From assembly GCA_002411015.1 (NCBI GenBank), contig DHPY01000112.1:19799-46971 (forward strand): a DNA stretch of 27,173 nucleotides, given 5' to 3'. The notes beneath the pieces are model-generated. The model was not told where the DNA came from. It saw only the letters and a list, made by a program, of their open reading frames with translations, and made no database searches. Origin of the DNA: Armatimonadetes bacterium UBA5352. GTDB taxonomy: Bacteria > Armatimonadota > Zipacnadia > Zipacnadales > UBA5352. The position numbers and the translations under genes were made by a program. The stretch's first letter is position 1; every line of letters starts with the position of its first letter. Shown here in pieces: positions 1 to 7,258 of the stretch.

Positions 1-1145
1 ATGTGCGCGGGCGTAAGCGGCCTCGGCAACTCCAGCGTCACCGATGCGTTCGGCTGCGCGGGCGAGCGCCCCTGTGCCACCACGCGGTCGGAGATATCGC
101 GCACCGTCCACTGCACGCGGGCGCCCTCCGGAGCGTTCGCGATGCTCGCCGAGCACTCGATCTCGCCGCCCTCGGGCATATCCACCCACGGCGGCGCGGG
201 CTCAGCCGTCACTCGCGAGGGGGAGATGGTGAGGTTCGTGATCTCCGCCCCCGGCGCGCGCTGCTCGAAGCCGCTCGTGAAGCCGACGGTCCGACCGGCT
301 GCGTTCCGCGGCAGCGTGTCGACGAAGCAGGGGTGTGCCGAGCTGCGCACGTACCTCGGACCGTCGGCGTCCTGCTCCTCCAGCATCACGACGCGCCCGA
401 GATCATCCTGCATGCGCACGAGCACTGAGGCCGCCTCGCCGACACCGGTCGTCATCTGCCGCCCGGCCGCCACCAACGCTGCCCTTGCCGCTATCGCCAG
501 GCAGCGGTCTGTCGCGCCATCGAGGCCCTCGATCGCGTCATCGCGCGGCACCAGCGCCGAGTAGGTGTTCAGGTTCGCGTTCAGATGCACCACGCGTCCG
601 TTGCCGTAGCGGTAGGCGCGCACAGGCGGCTGATCGGCCACCCTCCCCCGCTCGCCCTCGCGGTAGCCAGGCACCTGCTCCCACGCCATCCCCTGCAGCG
701 CCGTCCGCGCCACGCCCGGGATCGCCTGCCAGTTGAGGTTCGCGATCAGGTAGAGCTCAGTGGTCTCATCGGCGGCCATCTCCACGGCCTTGCGGGTCGC
801 CACACCTGTCGGCAGCGCAGTGATCCCCGTGGTCGACGCATAGTACCACGTCGCCGGGCTCACAAGCCGGTCAACCGCATCGAAGTAGAGGTGCTCGGCA
901 TCCATCTCCAGCCGCCGGGCAAGCTCCATCGTCTCCCACGCGGTCCAGCGGCGGCAGAAGATCGCGGTGCGGATGGGGTCGCCGGGGATCTGCGCGGCCC
1001 ACGGGAACTCAAGCTCCTCCGGGTTGGGCCGCCAGATCTCCGCGGGGCGGTTGAGCATGCTCTCCCCCTCCGCGCGCAGCCTCGCCATCCGCTGCTCATC
1101 GAGCGGCATTGGCGGGAGGGGCTGGGAGAGATCGCCCGCAGCCAT
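1..1145 (-). CDS. Unrecognised protein, 3' end outside window
   Basis: An open frame of 381 codons runs leftward from an ATG at 1145 to the window edge without a stop, with G/C-rich third positions typical of real genes here. An in-frame TAG lies just upstream (about 1181), so the N-terminus is close to 1145, although no good ribosome binding site precedes it and no signal peptide is visible. The first ~220 residues look alpha/beta (a strand near IRTAIFCRRW and a later segment RVVHLNANLN). This weakly recalls the glutamine-amidotransferase-like folds attached to some glycoside hydrolases. The last ~90 visible residues look like an Ig-type beta-sandwich (ITNLTISPSRVTAEP, then EIECSASIAN). Function is unknown; a sugar-related or surface role is only a guess. 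It is divergent from the next gene, with a 229-bp spacer. Confidence 0.6.
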   Translation of the reverse strand, partial: MAAGDLSQPLPPMPLDEQRMARLRAEGESMLNRPAEIWRPNPEELEFPWAAQIPGDPIRTAIFCRRWTAWETMELARRLEMDAEHLYFDAVDRLVSPATWYYASTTGITALPTGVATRKAVEMAADETTELYLIANLNWQAIPGVARTALQGMAWEQVPGYREGERGRVADQPPVRAYRYGNGRVVHLNANLNTYSALVPRDDAIEGLDGATDRCLAIAARAALVAAGRQMTTGVGEAASVLVRMQDDLGRVVMLEEQDADGPRYVRSSAHPCFVDTLPRNAAGRTVGFTSGFEQRAPGAEITNLTISPSRVTAEPAPPWVDMPEGGEIECSASIANAPEGARVQWTVRDISDRVVAQGRSPAQPNASVTLELPRPLTPAH

Positions 1146-1263
1146 CCGCCCGGACGCGTGCGAACTGCGTGGGAGCCGCTAAAGCGCCTCCCTCCAGAAC
1201 GACAACGACGAGCGTGATAGTGCCCGTCCGCGTTGCCGTTGCCGTCAGCCGTTGCTGTTGTGG

Positions 1264-1282
1264 CCCCTGCGCCTTGCAGGGG
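1264..1282. other. Hairpin in divergent spacer
   Basis: CCCCTGC and GCAGGGG form a perfect 7-bp stem with a 5-nt loop in the spacer (1146-1374) between the divergent genes. No T-run follows on either strand. No clear -35/-10 pair was found in this spacer. The nearby CGTTGCCGTTGCCGT, on the opposite strand, resembles part of the CAGGAT-box repeats elsewhere in the window but lacks the boxes. Confidence 0.35.
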
Positions 1283-1374
1283 AACTGCCTCATTCGTGCC
1301 GCGAGGGAGGATTCGGCGCTCGCAGTGCCGAAAGAGGCTCATAGCAGGCCGATGATCGCAGGGAGGGTCCTCCT

Positions 1375-2361
1375 ATGCTCTCAGTCGCCATCTGCGGCGC
1401 CGGCGGACTGGGCACGCGCCACGCCCAGAACTTCCGCGACATCCCCGAGGCGCAGGTCACGCTCGTGTACGATGTAGTCGAGGAGGCCGCCGCGGCGCTC
1501 GCCGGGAAGGTCGGCGCCCGCGTCGCCTCGCGGGAGAGCGACCTCTTCGGCGATGAGGTGGACGTCGTGGTGGTCACCACGCCGACGCCTCAGCACGCCT
1601 ACTTCACCATTAAGGCCGCGCAGGCGGGCAAGCACGTCCTGTGCGAGAAGCCGATGTGCCGCACGCTCGAGCAGGGCGAGGAGATGCTGGAGGCGGTGCG
1701 CGCGGCGGGCGTGACCTTCATGGTCGGCCACGTGGTGCGCTGGTTCCGGCAGTATGCCCGCGCGCGTGACCTCATCCAGGCAGGGGAGATCGGTGAGGTG
1801 GGCGTGGCCCGCACGAGCCGCATCAACACGATGCCCAGTGGGCGGGGCGGGTGGTTCCGCGACTACGCCCTCTCCGGCGGCGTCACGCTCGACATGACCA
1901 TCCACGACTTCGACTGGCTGCTGTGGACCTTCGGCCCCGCCGAGCGCGTCTACTCCGTCGGCGCGCAGCGGCTCATGCCGGAGCTTGACTACGCGCTCAC
2001 AACCATCCGCTTCGAGTCCGGCGCGATCGCGCACGTGGAGGGAAGCTGGGCCGACACAGGCGCATTCCGCACGTGCTTCGACATCGCCGGGACCGGCGGC
2101 CTGCTCCGCCACGACAGCACGCGGATGTCCACCCTGACGCTCCAGCGGCGCGCGGCGGAGGAGGGGCGGGTCGGGGTGCAGGTGCCCTCAAGCCCGGCGT
2201 TCCGCTCGCCCTACATGATGGAGGACGAGCACTTCGTGCAGTGCGTCCTCACCGGCGAGGAGCCGGCGATCAGCGGCGACGAGGCGCTCGACGCGGTGGA
2301 GCTTGCGCTCGCGGCGATGCAGTCGAACGAGGCCGCGGGCGAGGTTGTGGAGCTGTCGTAG
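1375..2361 (+). CDS. Gfo/Idh/MocA family oxidoreductase
   Basis: This is a 328-residue NAD(P)-dependent oxidoreductase, probably acting on a sugar, inositol or related polyol; the substrate cannot be told from sequence. The N-terminal Rossmann fold shows GAGGLG at residues 8-13. The family EKP motif, carrying the catalytic lysine, is at 91-93. The C-terminal domain has GGVTLDMTIHDFD at 168-180, where Asp and His of the active site normally lie. Length is typical for the family. A purine-rich GGGAGGG stands upstream of the ATG. The next gene is a second member of the same family starting 43 bp later, so the two are probably co-transcribed and may act on successive or related intermediates. Confidence 0.9.
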   Translation: MLSVAICGAGGLGTRHAQNFRDIPEAQVTLVYDVVEEAAAALAGKVGARVASRESDLFGDEVDVVVVTTPTPQHAYFTIKAAQAGKHVLCEKPMCRTLEQGEEMLEAVRAAGVTFMVGHVVRWFRQYARARDLIQAGEIGEVGVARTSRINTMPSGRGGWFRDYALSGGVTLDMTIHDFDWLLWTFGPAERVYSVGAQRLMPELDYALTTIRFESGAIAHVEGSWADTGAFRTCFDIAGTGGLLRHDSTRMSTLTLQRRAAEEGRVGVQVPSSPAFRSPYMMEDEHFVQCVLTGEEPAISGDEALDAVELALAAMQSNEAAGEVVELS

Positions 2362-2404
2362 ATACGGAGACGCACCGACGAATGCCGCACCCTGGAGGCT
2401 ACCG

Positions 2405-3403
2405 ATGGCCACCCGCCTGTCAATCATGAGCTTTGCCCACCTGCACGCGGATTTCTACGCCGGGGCGATTGCCGCGCTGCCGGATGTGGAGCTTGCGGGC
2501 GTCTGGGATGACAACCCGCAGCGCGGGAAGGATGCGGCCGCGAAGTACGGCACCGAGTTCTTCTCGACGCCGGAGGAGCTGTTCGCGCCCGAGAACGAGA
2601 TCCAGGGCACGATCGTCACCAGCGAGAACGTGAAGCACAAGCGCGATGTGCTCGCGGCGTGCGAGGCCGGGGTGCACATCCTCTGCGAGAAGCCGATCTC
2701 GACGAACGTGGTGGACGCGCGGGTCATGATCGCCGAGGCGGAGCGGGCCGGGGTGCAGCTCATGATCGCCTTCCCCTGCCGCTACACAGCCGCCTTCGGG
2801 CAGCTCCTGCGGGCGGTGCGCAATGGGGAACTTGGGGAGATCATTGCCATCAAGGGCACGAACCGCGGGCAGAACCCTGGCGGCTGGTTTGACGACCCGT
2901 CGCTCGCGGGCGGCGGCTCGGTGATAGACCACACGGTGCATGTGGTGGACCTGATGCGGGTGCTGCTGGACCAGGAGGTCATCAAGGTCTACGCGGAGAT
3001 AGATACGGCCTTCAACCCGGCACTTCCGTGCGATGACGCGGGCATCCTGACGATGAACTTCGAGGGCGGCTGTGTAGCGACGCTCGATGCCTCGTGGTCG
3101 CGCCCGGGCAACTACCCGATCTGGGGAGACGTGACGATGGAGCTGATCGGCACGAAGGGCAACGCCTCGGTGGACCTCTTCGTGGAGCACGTGGACACCT
3201 GGCGCAGCGGGGACGGGAGCTACCTGTGGGAACCCTACGGGGACGACGCCAACGCCGCGCTGATCGCGGAGTTCGCCGAGTGTGTGGCGACGGGGGCGCC
3301 GGTGCCGATCACCGGCTACGATGGCCTGAAGGCAATGGAGGTGGCGCTGGGAGCGTATCGCGCGGCCGAGACGAGCGAGCCGAACGATCTCCCACTGCCC
3401 TGA
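2405..3403 (+). CDS. Gfo/Idh/MocA family oxidoreductase, second copy
   Basis: This 332-residue protein belongs to the same superfamily as its upstream neighbour but to a clearly different subfamily. The start at 2405 is chosen because TGGAGG lies 8-10 bases upstream and the protein begins cleanly with MATRLSIMSF; an open frame extends further up but only as overlap with the previous gene. The usual GxGxxG dinucleotide loop is replaced by SFAHLHADFY (residues 9-18), while EKP (95-97) and GGSVIDHTVHVVD (170-182) are retained. The protein is therefore likely still a dehydrogenase with an altered cofactor loop. The substrate is unknown. It sits 43 bp behind the first copy. Confidence 0.88.
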   Translation: MATRLSIMSFAHLHADFYAGAIAALPDVELAGVWDDNPQRGKDAAAKYGTEFFSTPEELFAPENEIQGTIVTSENVKHKRDVLAACEAGVHILCEKPISTNVVDARVMIAEAERAGVQLMIAFPCRYTAAFGQLLRAVRNGELGEIIAIKGTNRGQNPGGWFDDPSLAGGGSVIDHTVHVVDLMRVLLDQEVIKVYAEIDTAFNPALPCDDAGILTMNFEGGCVATLDASWSRPGNYPIWGDVTMELIGTKGNASVDLFVEHVDTWRSGDGSYLWEPYGDDANAALIAEFAECVATGAPVPITGYDGLKAMEVALGAYRAAETSEPNDLPLP

Positions 3404-3457
3404 CGCCTGCCGCACCGACGGACCGCACTCATTCCCAATGAGACGGGGGATGCTCTC

Positions 3458-4141
3458 ATGTACTTCCTGACACGCTTCTGCGGTCTTCTGTTCATCCTCC
3501 TCGCGGTCGGCATGATCGCGATGAGCATCATGGACACTGTCCCTGATTTCAGGGCCGCGACCGAGAAGTTCGGAGACCAGCCGATCAACAGCTCGATCAA
3601 GTTCAAGATCGGGCTTGAGGTCGTGCCCGATGTCTTTGTCGTGGCCGGCCTCGCTCTCTTCGGCTGGTTCCTGTGGACTTCGGAGATCCAGCAGACATGG
3701 GCGGTGGTCGTTACGGCATTGCTCATCGCCGGGTCCATCACCATCCGCGTGACACCGCTGCTGCCGATGGACATTGCGCGGTACTCCCCCGGCTTCGCGT
3801 TCTGGGGCGCATTGGTGATAGATGATTACTATCCCACGCCGATTCAGCCACGAAATGCCATGACCTTCCCAATGAACGAGTACTACCTGCTGGCGGTGAC
3901 GCAGAAGAACCTCTCACGCGAGGCGCCCGGCAATGAGAGCATGGCCGCCGTGGACTTCAATAATGCGCAGAGCGCATACCCACAGTTCTGGGCCGCGGGC
4001 TGGCAGGGGGTGCAGATCACCGGCAAGGTAGTCGGCACTCGCACCGTGCTGGACTACGACTTTGACCGCGTCGTCTACTCTGTCCCACGCCTGCTGGTGC
4101 AGAAGGTCGATCCGGTGGGCGCGCGCCTGCAGGAGCAGTGA
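3458..4141 (+). CDS. Unrecognised membrane protein
   Basis: This 227-residue protein has hydrophobic segments at about residues 5-24, 55-73 and 78-96, followed by a mostly soluble C-terminal half rich in aromatic residues (for example DDYYPTPIQP and FPMNEYYLLA). GGGGGA upstream of the ATG serves as ribosome binding site. I do not recognise the family and assign no function. It is followed at 80-130 bp by a second small membrane protein, so the two may be made together. Confidence 0.75.
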   Translation: MYFLTRFCGLLFILLAVGMIAMSIMDTVPDFRAATEKFGDQPINSSIKFKIGLEVVPDVFVVAGLALFGWFLWTSEIQQTWAVVVTALLIAGSITIRVTPLLPMDIARYSPGFAFWGALVIDDYYPTPIQPRNAMTFPMNEYYLLAVTQKNLSREAPGNESMAAVDFNNAQSAYPQFWAAGWQGVQITGKVVGTRTVLDYDFDRVVYSVPRLLVQKVDPVGARLQEQ

Positions 4142-4161
4142 GCGAGGGCAGGTTTGGCCTG

Positions 4162-4213
4162 CACTCCCCGAGGGGATGCTCCGGGGGCACGCAGACGGCT
4201 CGCCCGGGGAGTG
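4162..4213 (+). promoter_or_regulatory. Inverted repeat masking a ribosome binding site
   Basis: CACTCCCC (4162-4169) and GGGGAGTG (4206-4213) are perfect 8-bp inverted arms. The right arm contains GGGGAG, the best ribosome binding site for the membrane protein that follows. Inside the loop, a 12-codon open frame starts at ATG 4176 behind GAGGGG and ends at TGA 4212-4214, within the right arm. The layout suits translational coupling or a small attenuator. This is inference from sequence layout only. Confidence 0.35.
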
Positions 4214-4220
4214 ATCTTCC

Positions 4221-4616
4221 ATAGACGAGGAACTTGACGCCAAACTCGCGACGCTCGCAACCATCCTCACGATTGTGCTGCTCTTCGGGCAGGTCGTGCT
4301 GATGGCGGCGCATATCTGGTCGCCAATCATGGCGACCGCGGAGGGGCTCCTGGAGGATGAGAACGCGCCGCTCTACGGCGTCGAGGAGCCCGAGGCAGGG
4401 CCTGACGTGGCGCAGGAGGAGGCGCCACGCAGCCCGTGGCGTCTCGTGGCCCTGGCGATGACCGTCATTGCGGCAGGCATCGGCCTGTTCGCGGCATGGC
4501 GGCTGCACAAGGGCAGCCTCGAGCGCAACCGCTGGGTGGCGGTGCTGGCGGTCTCGGCGCTCGTGGTTGTCTGGGGCATCTACACCATCCGCGTGATCGA
4601 GCGCGCCGCCGGGTAG
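4221..4616 (+). CDS. Small membrane protein, start uncertain (ATA or GTG)
   Basis: The frame is open from the codon after TGA 4212-4214 to the TAG at 4614-4616. No ATG, GTG or TTG exists before GTG 4275. Starting at 4275 would give 113 residues and cut into the first hydrophobic helix. Starting at ATA 4221, 11 bases after a GGGGAG, would give 131 residues with a natural-looking N-terminus, DEELDAKLATLA, before the helix. Codons between 4221 and 4275 keep the gene-like third-position bias. Two further hydrophobic helices lie near the C-terminus, around LVALAMTVIAAGIGLFA and WVAVLAVSALVVVWG. The family is not recognised. A sequence error at the start codon is an alternative explanation. Confidence 0.6.
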   Translation: MDEELDAKLATLATILTIVLLFGQVVLMAAHIWSPIMATAEGLLEDENAPLYGVEEPEAGPDVAQEEAPRSPWRLVALAMTVIAAGIGLFAAWRLHKGSLERNRWVAVLAVSALVVVWGIYTIRVIERAAG

Positions 4617-4664
4617 CGGCGCAACAACCATGAATCGCTCCCACACACCAATCACCGCGTACCG

Positions 4665-5522
4665 ATGCGCCTGCACGCCATGACGCCGTTCCTGCAGTCT
4701 GTAGCTGCCCGAAAGCGAGCCGAGATCACCGCCGAGATGGAGGAACTGCCGCAGCATCTGCTGCTGCAGCGCCTCCTCGCGAGCGACGGGATGCCACGCC
4801 GGAACCTGCGAGCGGCATTGGGCGGCCGAGAGCTTCGGCTGATCGCGGAGTTGCGCCGGCCACCTCGTAACGACGTGGAAGCGCGGCTGATGTCCGACCC
4901 GCGCTACATCGCGCAGGAGTTCGCGGGCGCGGGCGCGGCGGCCCTCAGTGTCGTCACCGATGATCCGCGCGTGGGCACCGAGCCGCACCTGCTGCGCCGC
5001 GCCCGCCGCTACATGGCGCTTCCGGTCATCCAGTGGGATTGGTTCGTGGATGAGTATCAAATCTACCAGGCCTGGGACAACGACGCCGACGCGGTCGCGC
5101 TCGTGGTCGGCCTGGTGGATGACGACACGCTCCAGCAGATGATGCGGGCAGCCCGGAAGCTGCGCGTAACCGGCATCCCCGTGGTGCGCGATCAGTTTGA
5201 GGTGGACAGCGCGCTGGCAACTGAGCCGGAGATCATTGCGATCAGCAACCGCGACTACGAGAGCGGGGAGGCGGATCTGGAGGTGACGGAGCGCCTCGCG
5301 CCGCTGATCCCGGGCGGGGTGCTGGTGGTCTCCGCCCGCGGCATTGCCACCCGCGCTGAGGCGGATCGCGTGGCCGCCGCGGGAGCGGATGCCGCGCTCT
5401 TCGAGCCACCCACGGACTACGAGCTCGCGAAGGACGCGATACGGGATCTGCGGGGCATAGTGGCGCCCGGCCGGCGCGACGACGGCGCACCCCGCCCGCC
5501 GGAGGAATTGGAGGAGAGTTGA
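4665..5522 (+). CDS. TrpC-like TIM-barrel protein lacking catalytic residues
   Basis: This 285-residue protein aligns along its length with indole-3-glycerol phosphate synthase: LIAELRR at 59-65, DEYQIYQAW at 129-137, AISNRD at 192-197, VVSARGI at 221-227. Compared with the well-studied archaeal enzyme, the catalytic lysine of the IAE-x-K motif is Arg64, the second lysine (KDF) is Trp124, the strand-5 glutamate is Arg175 and the ESG glutamate and serine are Ala224-Arg225. The phosphate-binding GSS is replaced by EPP (247-249). Only the IAE glutamate and the NRD arginine remain. It is therefore unlikely to make indole-glycerol phosphate. The start may be ATG 4665 or ATG 4680; neither has a strong ribosome binding site. 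Its TGA overlaps the deoC ATG, implying coupled translation. Confidence 0.8.
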   Translation: MRLHAMTPFLQSVAARKRAEITAEMEELPQHLLLQRLLASDGMPRRNLRAALGGRELRLIAELRRPPRNDVEARLMSDPRYIAQEFAGAGAAALSVVTDDPRVGTEPHLLRRARRYMALPVIQWDWFVDEYQIYQAWDNDADAVALVVGLVDDDTLQQMMRAARKLRVTGIPVVRDQFEVDSALATEPEIIAISNRDYESGEADLEVTERLAPLIPGGVLVVSARGIATRAEADRVAAAGADAALFEPPTDYELAKDAIRDLRGIVAPGRRDDGAPRPPEELEES

Positions 5523-6205
5523 TGATGGGCGACAAAAGTCGGATCATTGGGATGATCGACCACGCGGTGCTGGCGCCTGACGCCACCCGCGACGACGTGC
5601 TGGCCGCGTGCGAGCTGTGCGCGGAGCTTGGCACCGCCAGCGTCTGCATCCACCCGCGCTGGGTGGAGGTTGCGGTGGAGGCGCTGACACGGTCGCCGGT
5701 GCGTGTGGGAACAGTCGCGGGCTTCCCGCTGGGCGCGACCACCTGCGAAACCAAGGCCTTCGAGACCCGCCAGGCGATGGTCCGTGGCGCCGATGAAGTG
5801 GACATGGTTCTGGCGATCACCTCGCTCAAGTCCGGCGACTACGATGCGGTGCAGGAGGATATCGCGTCGGTCGTCGGCGCCGCCTACGCCGCCAGCGCGA
5901 CAGAGCCACTCGTGAAGGTCATCGTCGAGACCTGCTACCTCACCGATGAGGAGAAGCGGATCGCGGTGGAGTTGGCGGTCGAGGCGGGGGCGAGCTTCGT
6001 GAAGACCTCGACCGGCCTCGGCCCGGAGGGGGCGACGGTGGAGAACGTGCGCCTGCTGCGAAAGCTTGCGCCTGATCGCGTGGGCGTGAAGGCGGCGGGC
6101 GGCATCCGCACCGTGGCGGACTGCCTCGCGATGATGGACGCAGGCGCCAACCGCCTCGGGAGCAGCTCCACGCGGAAGATCGCGGAGGAGCTTGGGCTGA
6201 TGTGA
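5522..6205 (+). CDS. deoC: Deoxyribose-phosphate aldolase
   Basis: DeoC cleaves 2-deoxyribose-5-phosphate to glyceraldehyde-3-phosphate and acetaldehyde in cytoplasmic deoxynucleoside catabolism. The 227-residue protein has the family signature residues: DEVDMV with Asp94, FVKTSTG with the Schiff-base Lys161, and GVKAAGG with the proton-relay Lys190. Length is normal. GGAGGAG at 5510-5516 precedes two adjacent ATG codons (5522 and 5525), either of which could start the protein; the first overlaps the upstream stop. No other nucleoside-salvage genes are nearby, so its partner here is the TrpC-like protein. A dispersed repeat begins at the last base of its stop codon. Confidence 0.95.
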   Translation: MMGDKSRIIGMIDHAVLAPDATRDDVLAACELCAELGTASVCIHPRWVEVAVEALTRSPVRVGTVAGFPLGATTCETKAFETRQAMVRGADEVDMVLAITSLKSGDYDAVQEDIASVVGAAYAASATEPLVKVIVETCYLTDEEKRIAVELAVEAGASFVKTSTGLGPEGATVENVRLLRKLAPDRVGVKAAGGIRTVADCLAMMDAGANRLGSSSTRKIAEELGLM

Positions 6206-6280
6206 CGGCCTACGGCAACAGGATCGGGCTGCGCCCGGCAGGATTCCGCGACAACGGCACAGGATACGACGATTCAGGGG
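6205..6280 (+). repeat. CAGGAT-box repeat, deoC-recO copy 1
   Basis: This 76-bp unit recurs at 6304-6379 with one mismatch (C6247 versus T6346). It contains three CAGGAT boxes, at 6219, 6239 and 6260, spaced 20 and 21 bp apart. A small hairpin (CGGGC, loop TGC, GCCCG) lies between the first two boxes. The unit starts at the last base of the deoC stop codon. The same architecture recurs in the repeat block near 25.7-26.0 kb. Confidence 0.9.
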
Positions 6281-6286
6281 CAGGGA

Positions 6287-7258
6287 GTGTCGGAGCGGGC
6301 CAAACGGCCTACGGCAACAGGATCGGGCTGCGCCCGGCAGGATTCTGCGACAACGGCACAGGATACGACGATTCAGGGGGGTCGTGCGGAACTGCCCACC
6401 TACACCGCTGAGGGGGTCACGCTGATCGCCCACGCGTTCCGGGGCACCGGGCGCATGGTGAGCTTCTACACGCGTGAGCGCGGGCTGGTCGAGGCCGTCG
6501 CGCAGGGCATCGGGAAGCCCGGGAGCTCCCTCGCGCCGGCGGTCGAGCTGTTCACGCACTCCACGCTCTTCCTCGCTGAGGCACGTGGTGCCGACCACCT
6601 CTCGCAGGCCCGCGTGATCGAGCCCTTCTACGAACTGCGCAGGGACATGACCCGCTACGGCTACGCGGCGGTCGCCTGCGAGCTGATCGTGCGCACCACC
6701 GAGCCCGGCCAGACCATCCCGGGGCTGTTCGAGATGCTGGTGAGCTACCTGCACGCTATGAGAGGGCCGACGGCGCCGTCCCCCCTAGCCGGAGCGGCGA
6801 GGGAGGCCGGGGGCGTGAGGTCGGCGGCCGACCCGCGCGTGCTGAGTTGGGCCTTCGAGTTCGCCTACCTCGAGCTGAGCGGCATCGGGCCGGTGATAGA
6901 CCGCTGCCCGGCCTGCGGCGCCGAGGGCCTCGGCGGGGTCTACGTCGCCGCGCAGGGGGGCACCCTCTGCGGGGAATGCGCGCCGCGGGACGCCGGCGGT
7001 TGCGTCGTCAGTCCCGGCACCGCCCGCACGATCGCAGCGATGCGCCGGTTCGATGTGGGCGCGCTGGAGCGGCTGCGGCTCGCCGACGCCACGCGCGCGC
7101 AGGTCCGGCGGCTCATCCGCGAGCACATCCGCTACCACCTCGACCTGAACCTCAAGAGCGAGCAGTTCGTGAACGGCCTCAGCCAGTGGGAGCCTCCGCC
7201 AAGGCGTTCGGGCACGCGTGGCGAAGTGGAGAGCGGAGGTGGCGAGGATGACGAATGA
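6287..7258 (+). CDS. recO: DNA repair protein RecO
   Basis: RecO loads RecA with RecR in recombinational repair. The OB-fold N-terminus begins at about LPTYTAEGV, includes MVSFYTRERG, and is followed by a helical domain. A zinc motif is formed by C207-x2-C210 and C228-x2-C231. The start is unresolved. GTG 6287, behind AGGGG, gives 323 residues but makes the first ~34 residues a translation of the repeat. The family fold starts near residue 36, where only CTG 6392 or ATT 6371 is available. Residues ~159-181 form an insertion rich in Pro, Ala and Gly. The gene overlaps polX by 11 bp, so the two DNA-maintenance genes are probably co-translated. Confidence 0.88.
   Translation: MSERAKRPTATGSGCARQDSATTAQDTTIQGGRAELPTYTAEGVTLIAHAFRGTGRMVSFYTRERGLVEAVAQGIGKPGSSLAPAVELFTHSTLFLAEARGADHLSQARVIEPFYELRRDMTRYGYAAVACELIVRTTEPGQTIPGLFEMLVSYLHAMRGPTAPSPLAGAAREAGGVRSAADPRVLSWAFEFAYLELSGIGPVIDRCPACGAEGLGGVYVAAQGGTLCGECAPRDAGGCVVSPGTARTIAAMRRFDVGALERLRLADATRAQVRRLIREHIRYHLDLNLKSEQFVNGLSQWEPPPRRSGTRGEVESGGGEDDE
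6304..6379 (+). repeat. CAGGAT-box repeat, deoC-recO copy 2
   Basis: This is the second copy of the 76-bp unit, offset by 99 bp from the first, with boxes at 6318, 6338 and 6359. It lies within the only open N-terminal extension available to recO, and its G-rich end (6375-6381) could serve as a ribosome binding site for a start near 6392. Confidence 0.9.

Noticed and set aside
1096..1293. Minus-strand frame with a signal-peptide-like stretch ending ALAAP, possibly a frameshifted start of the left-edge protein
   Set aside because: The hydrophobic stretch contains a Glu and lacks a basic start, and joining it would need a frameshift; nothing else supports this.
6205..6380. CRISPR array
   Set aside because: There are only two units with one 23-bp gap, and the repeat is 76 bp with internal structure, unlike CRISPR repeats.
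5417..6754. 445-codon minus-strand open frame over deoC and recO
   Set aside because: It mirrors deoC and the repeats, is rich in Arg, His and Gly, and shows no family motif.
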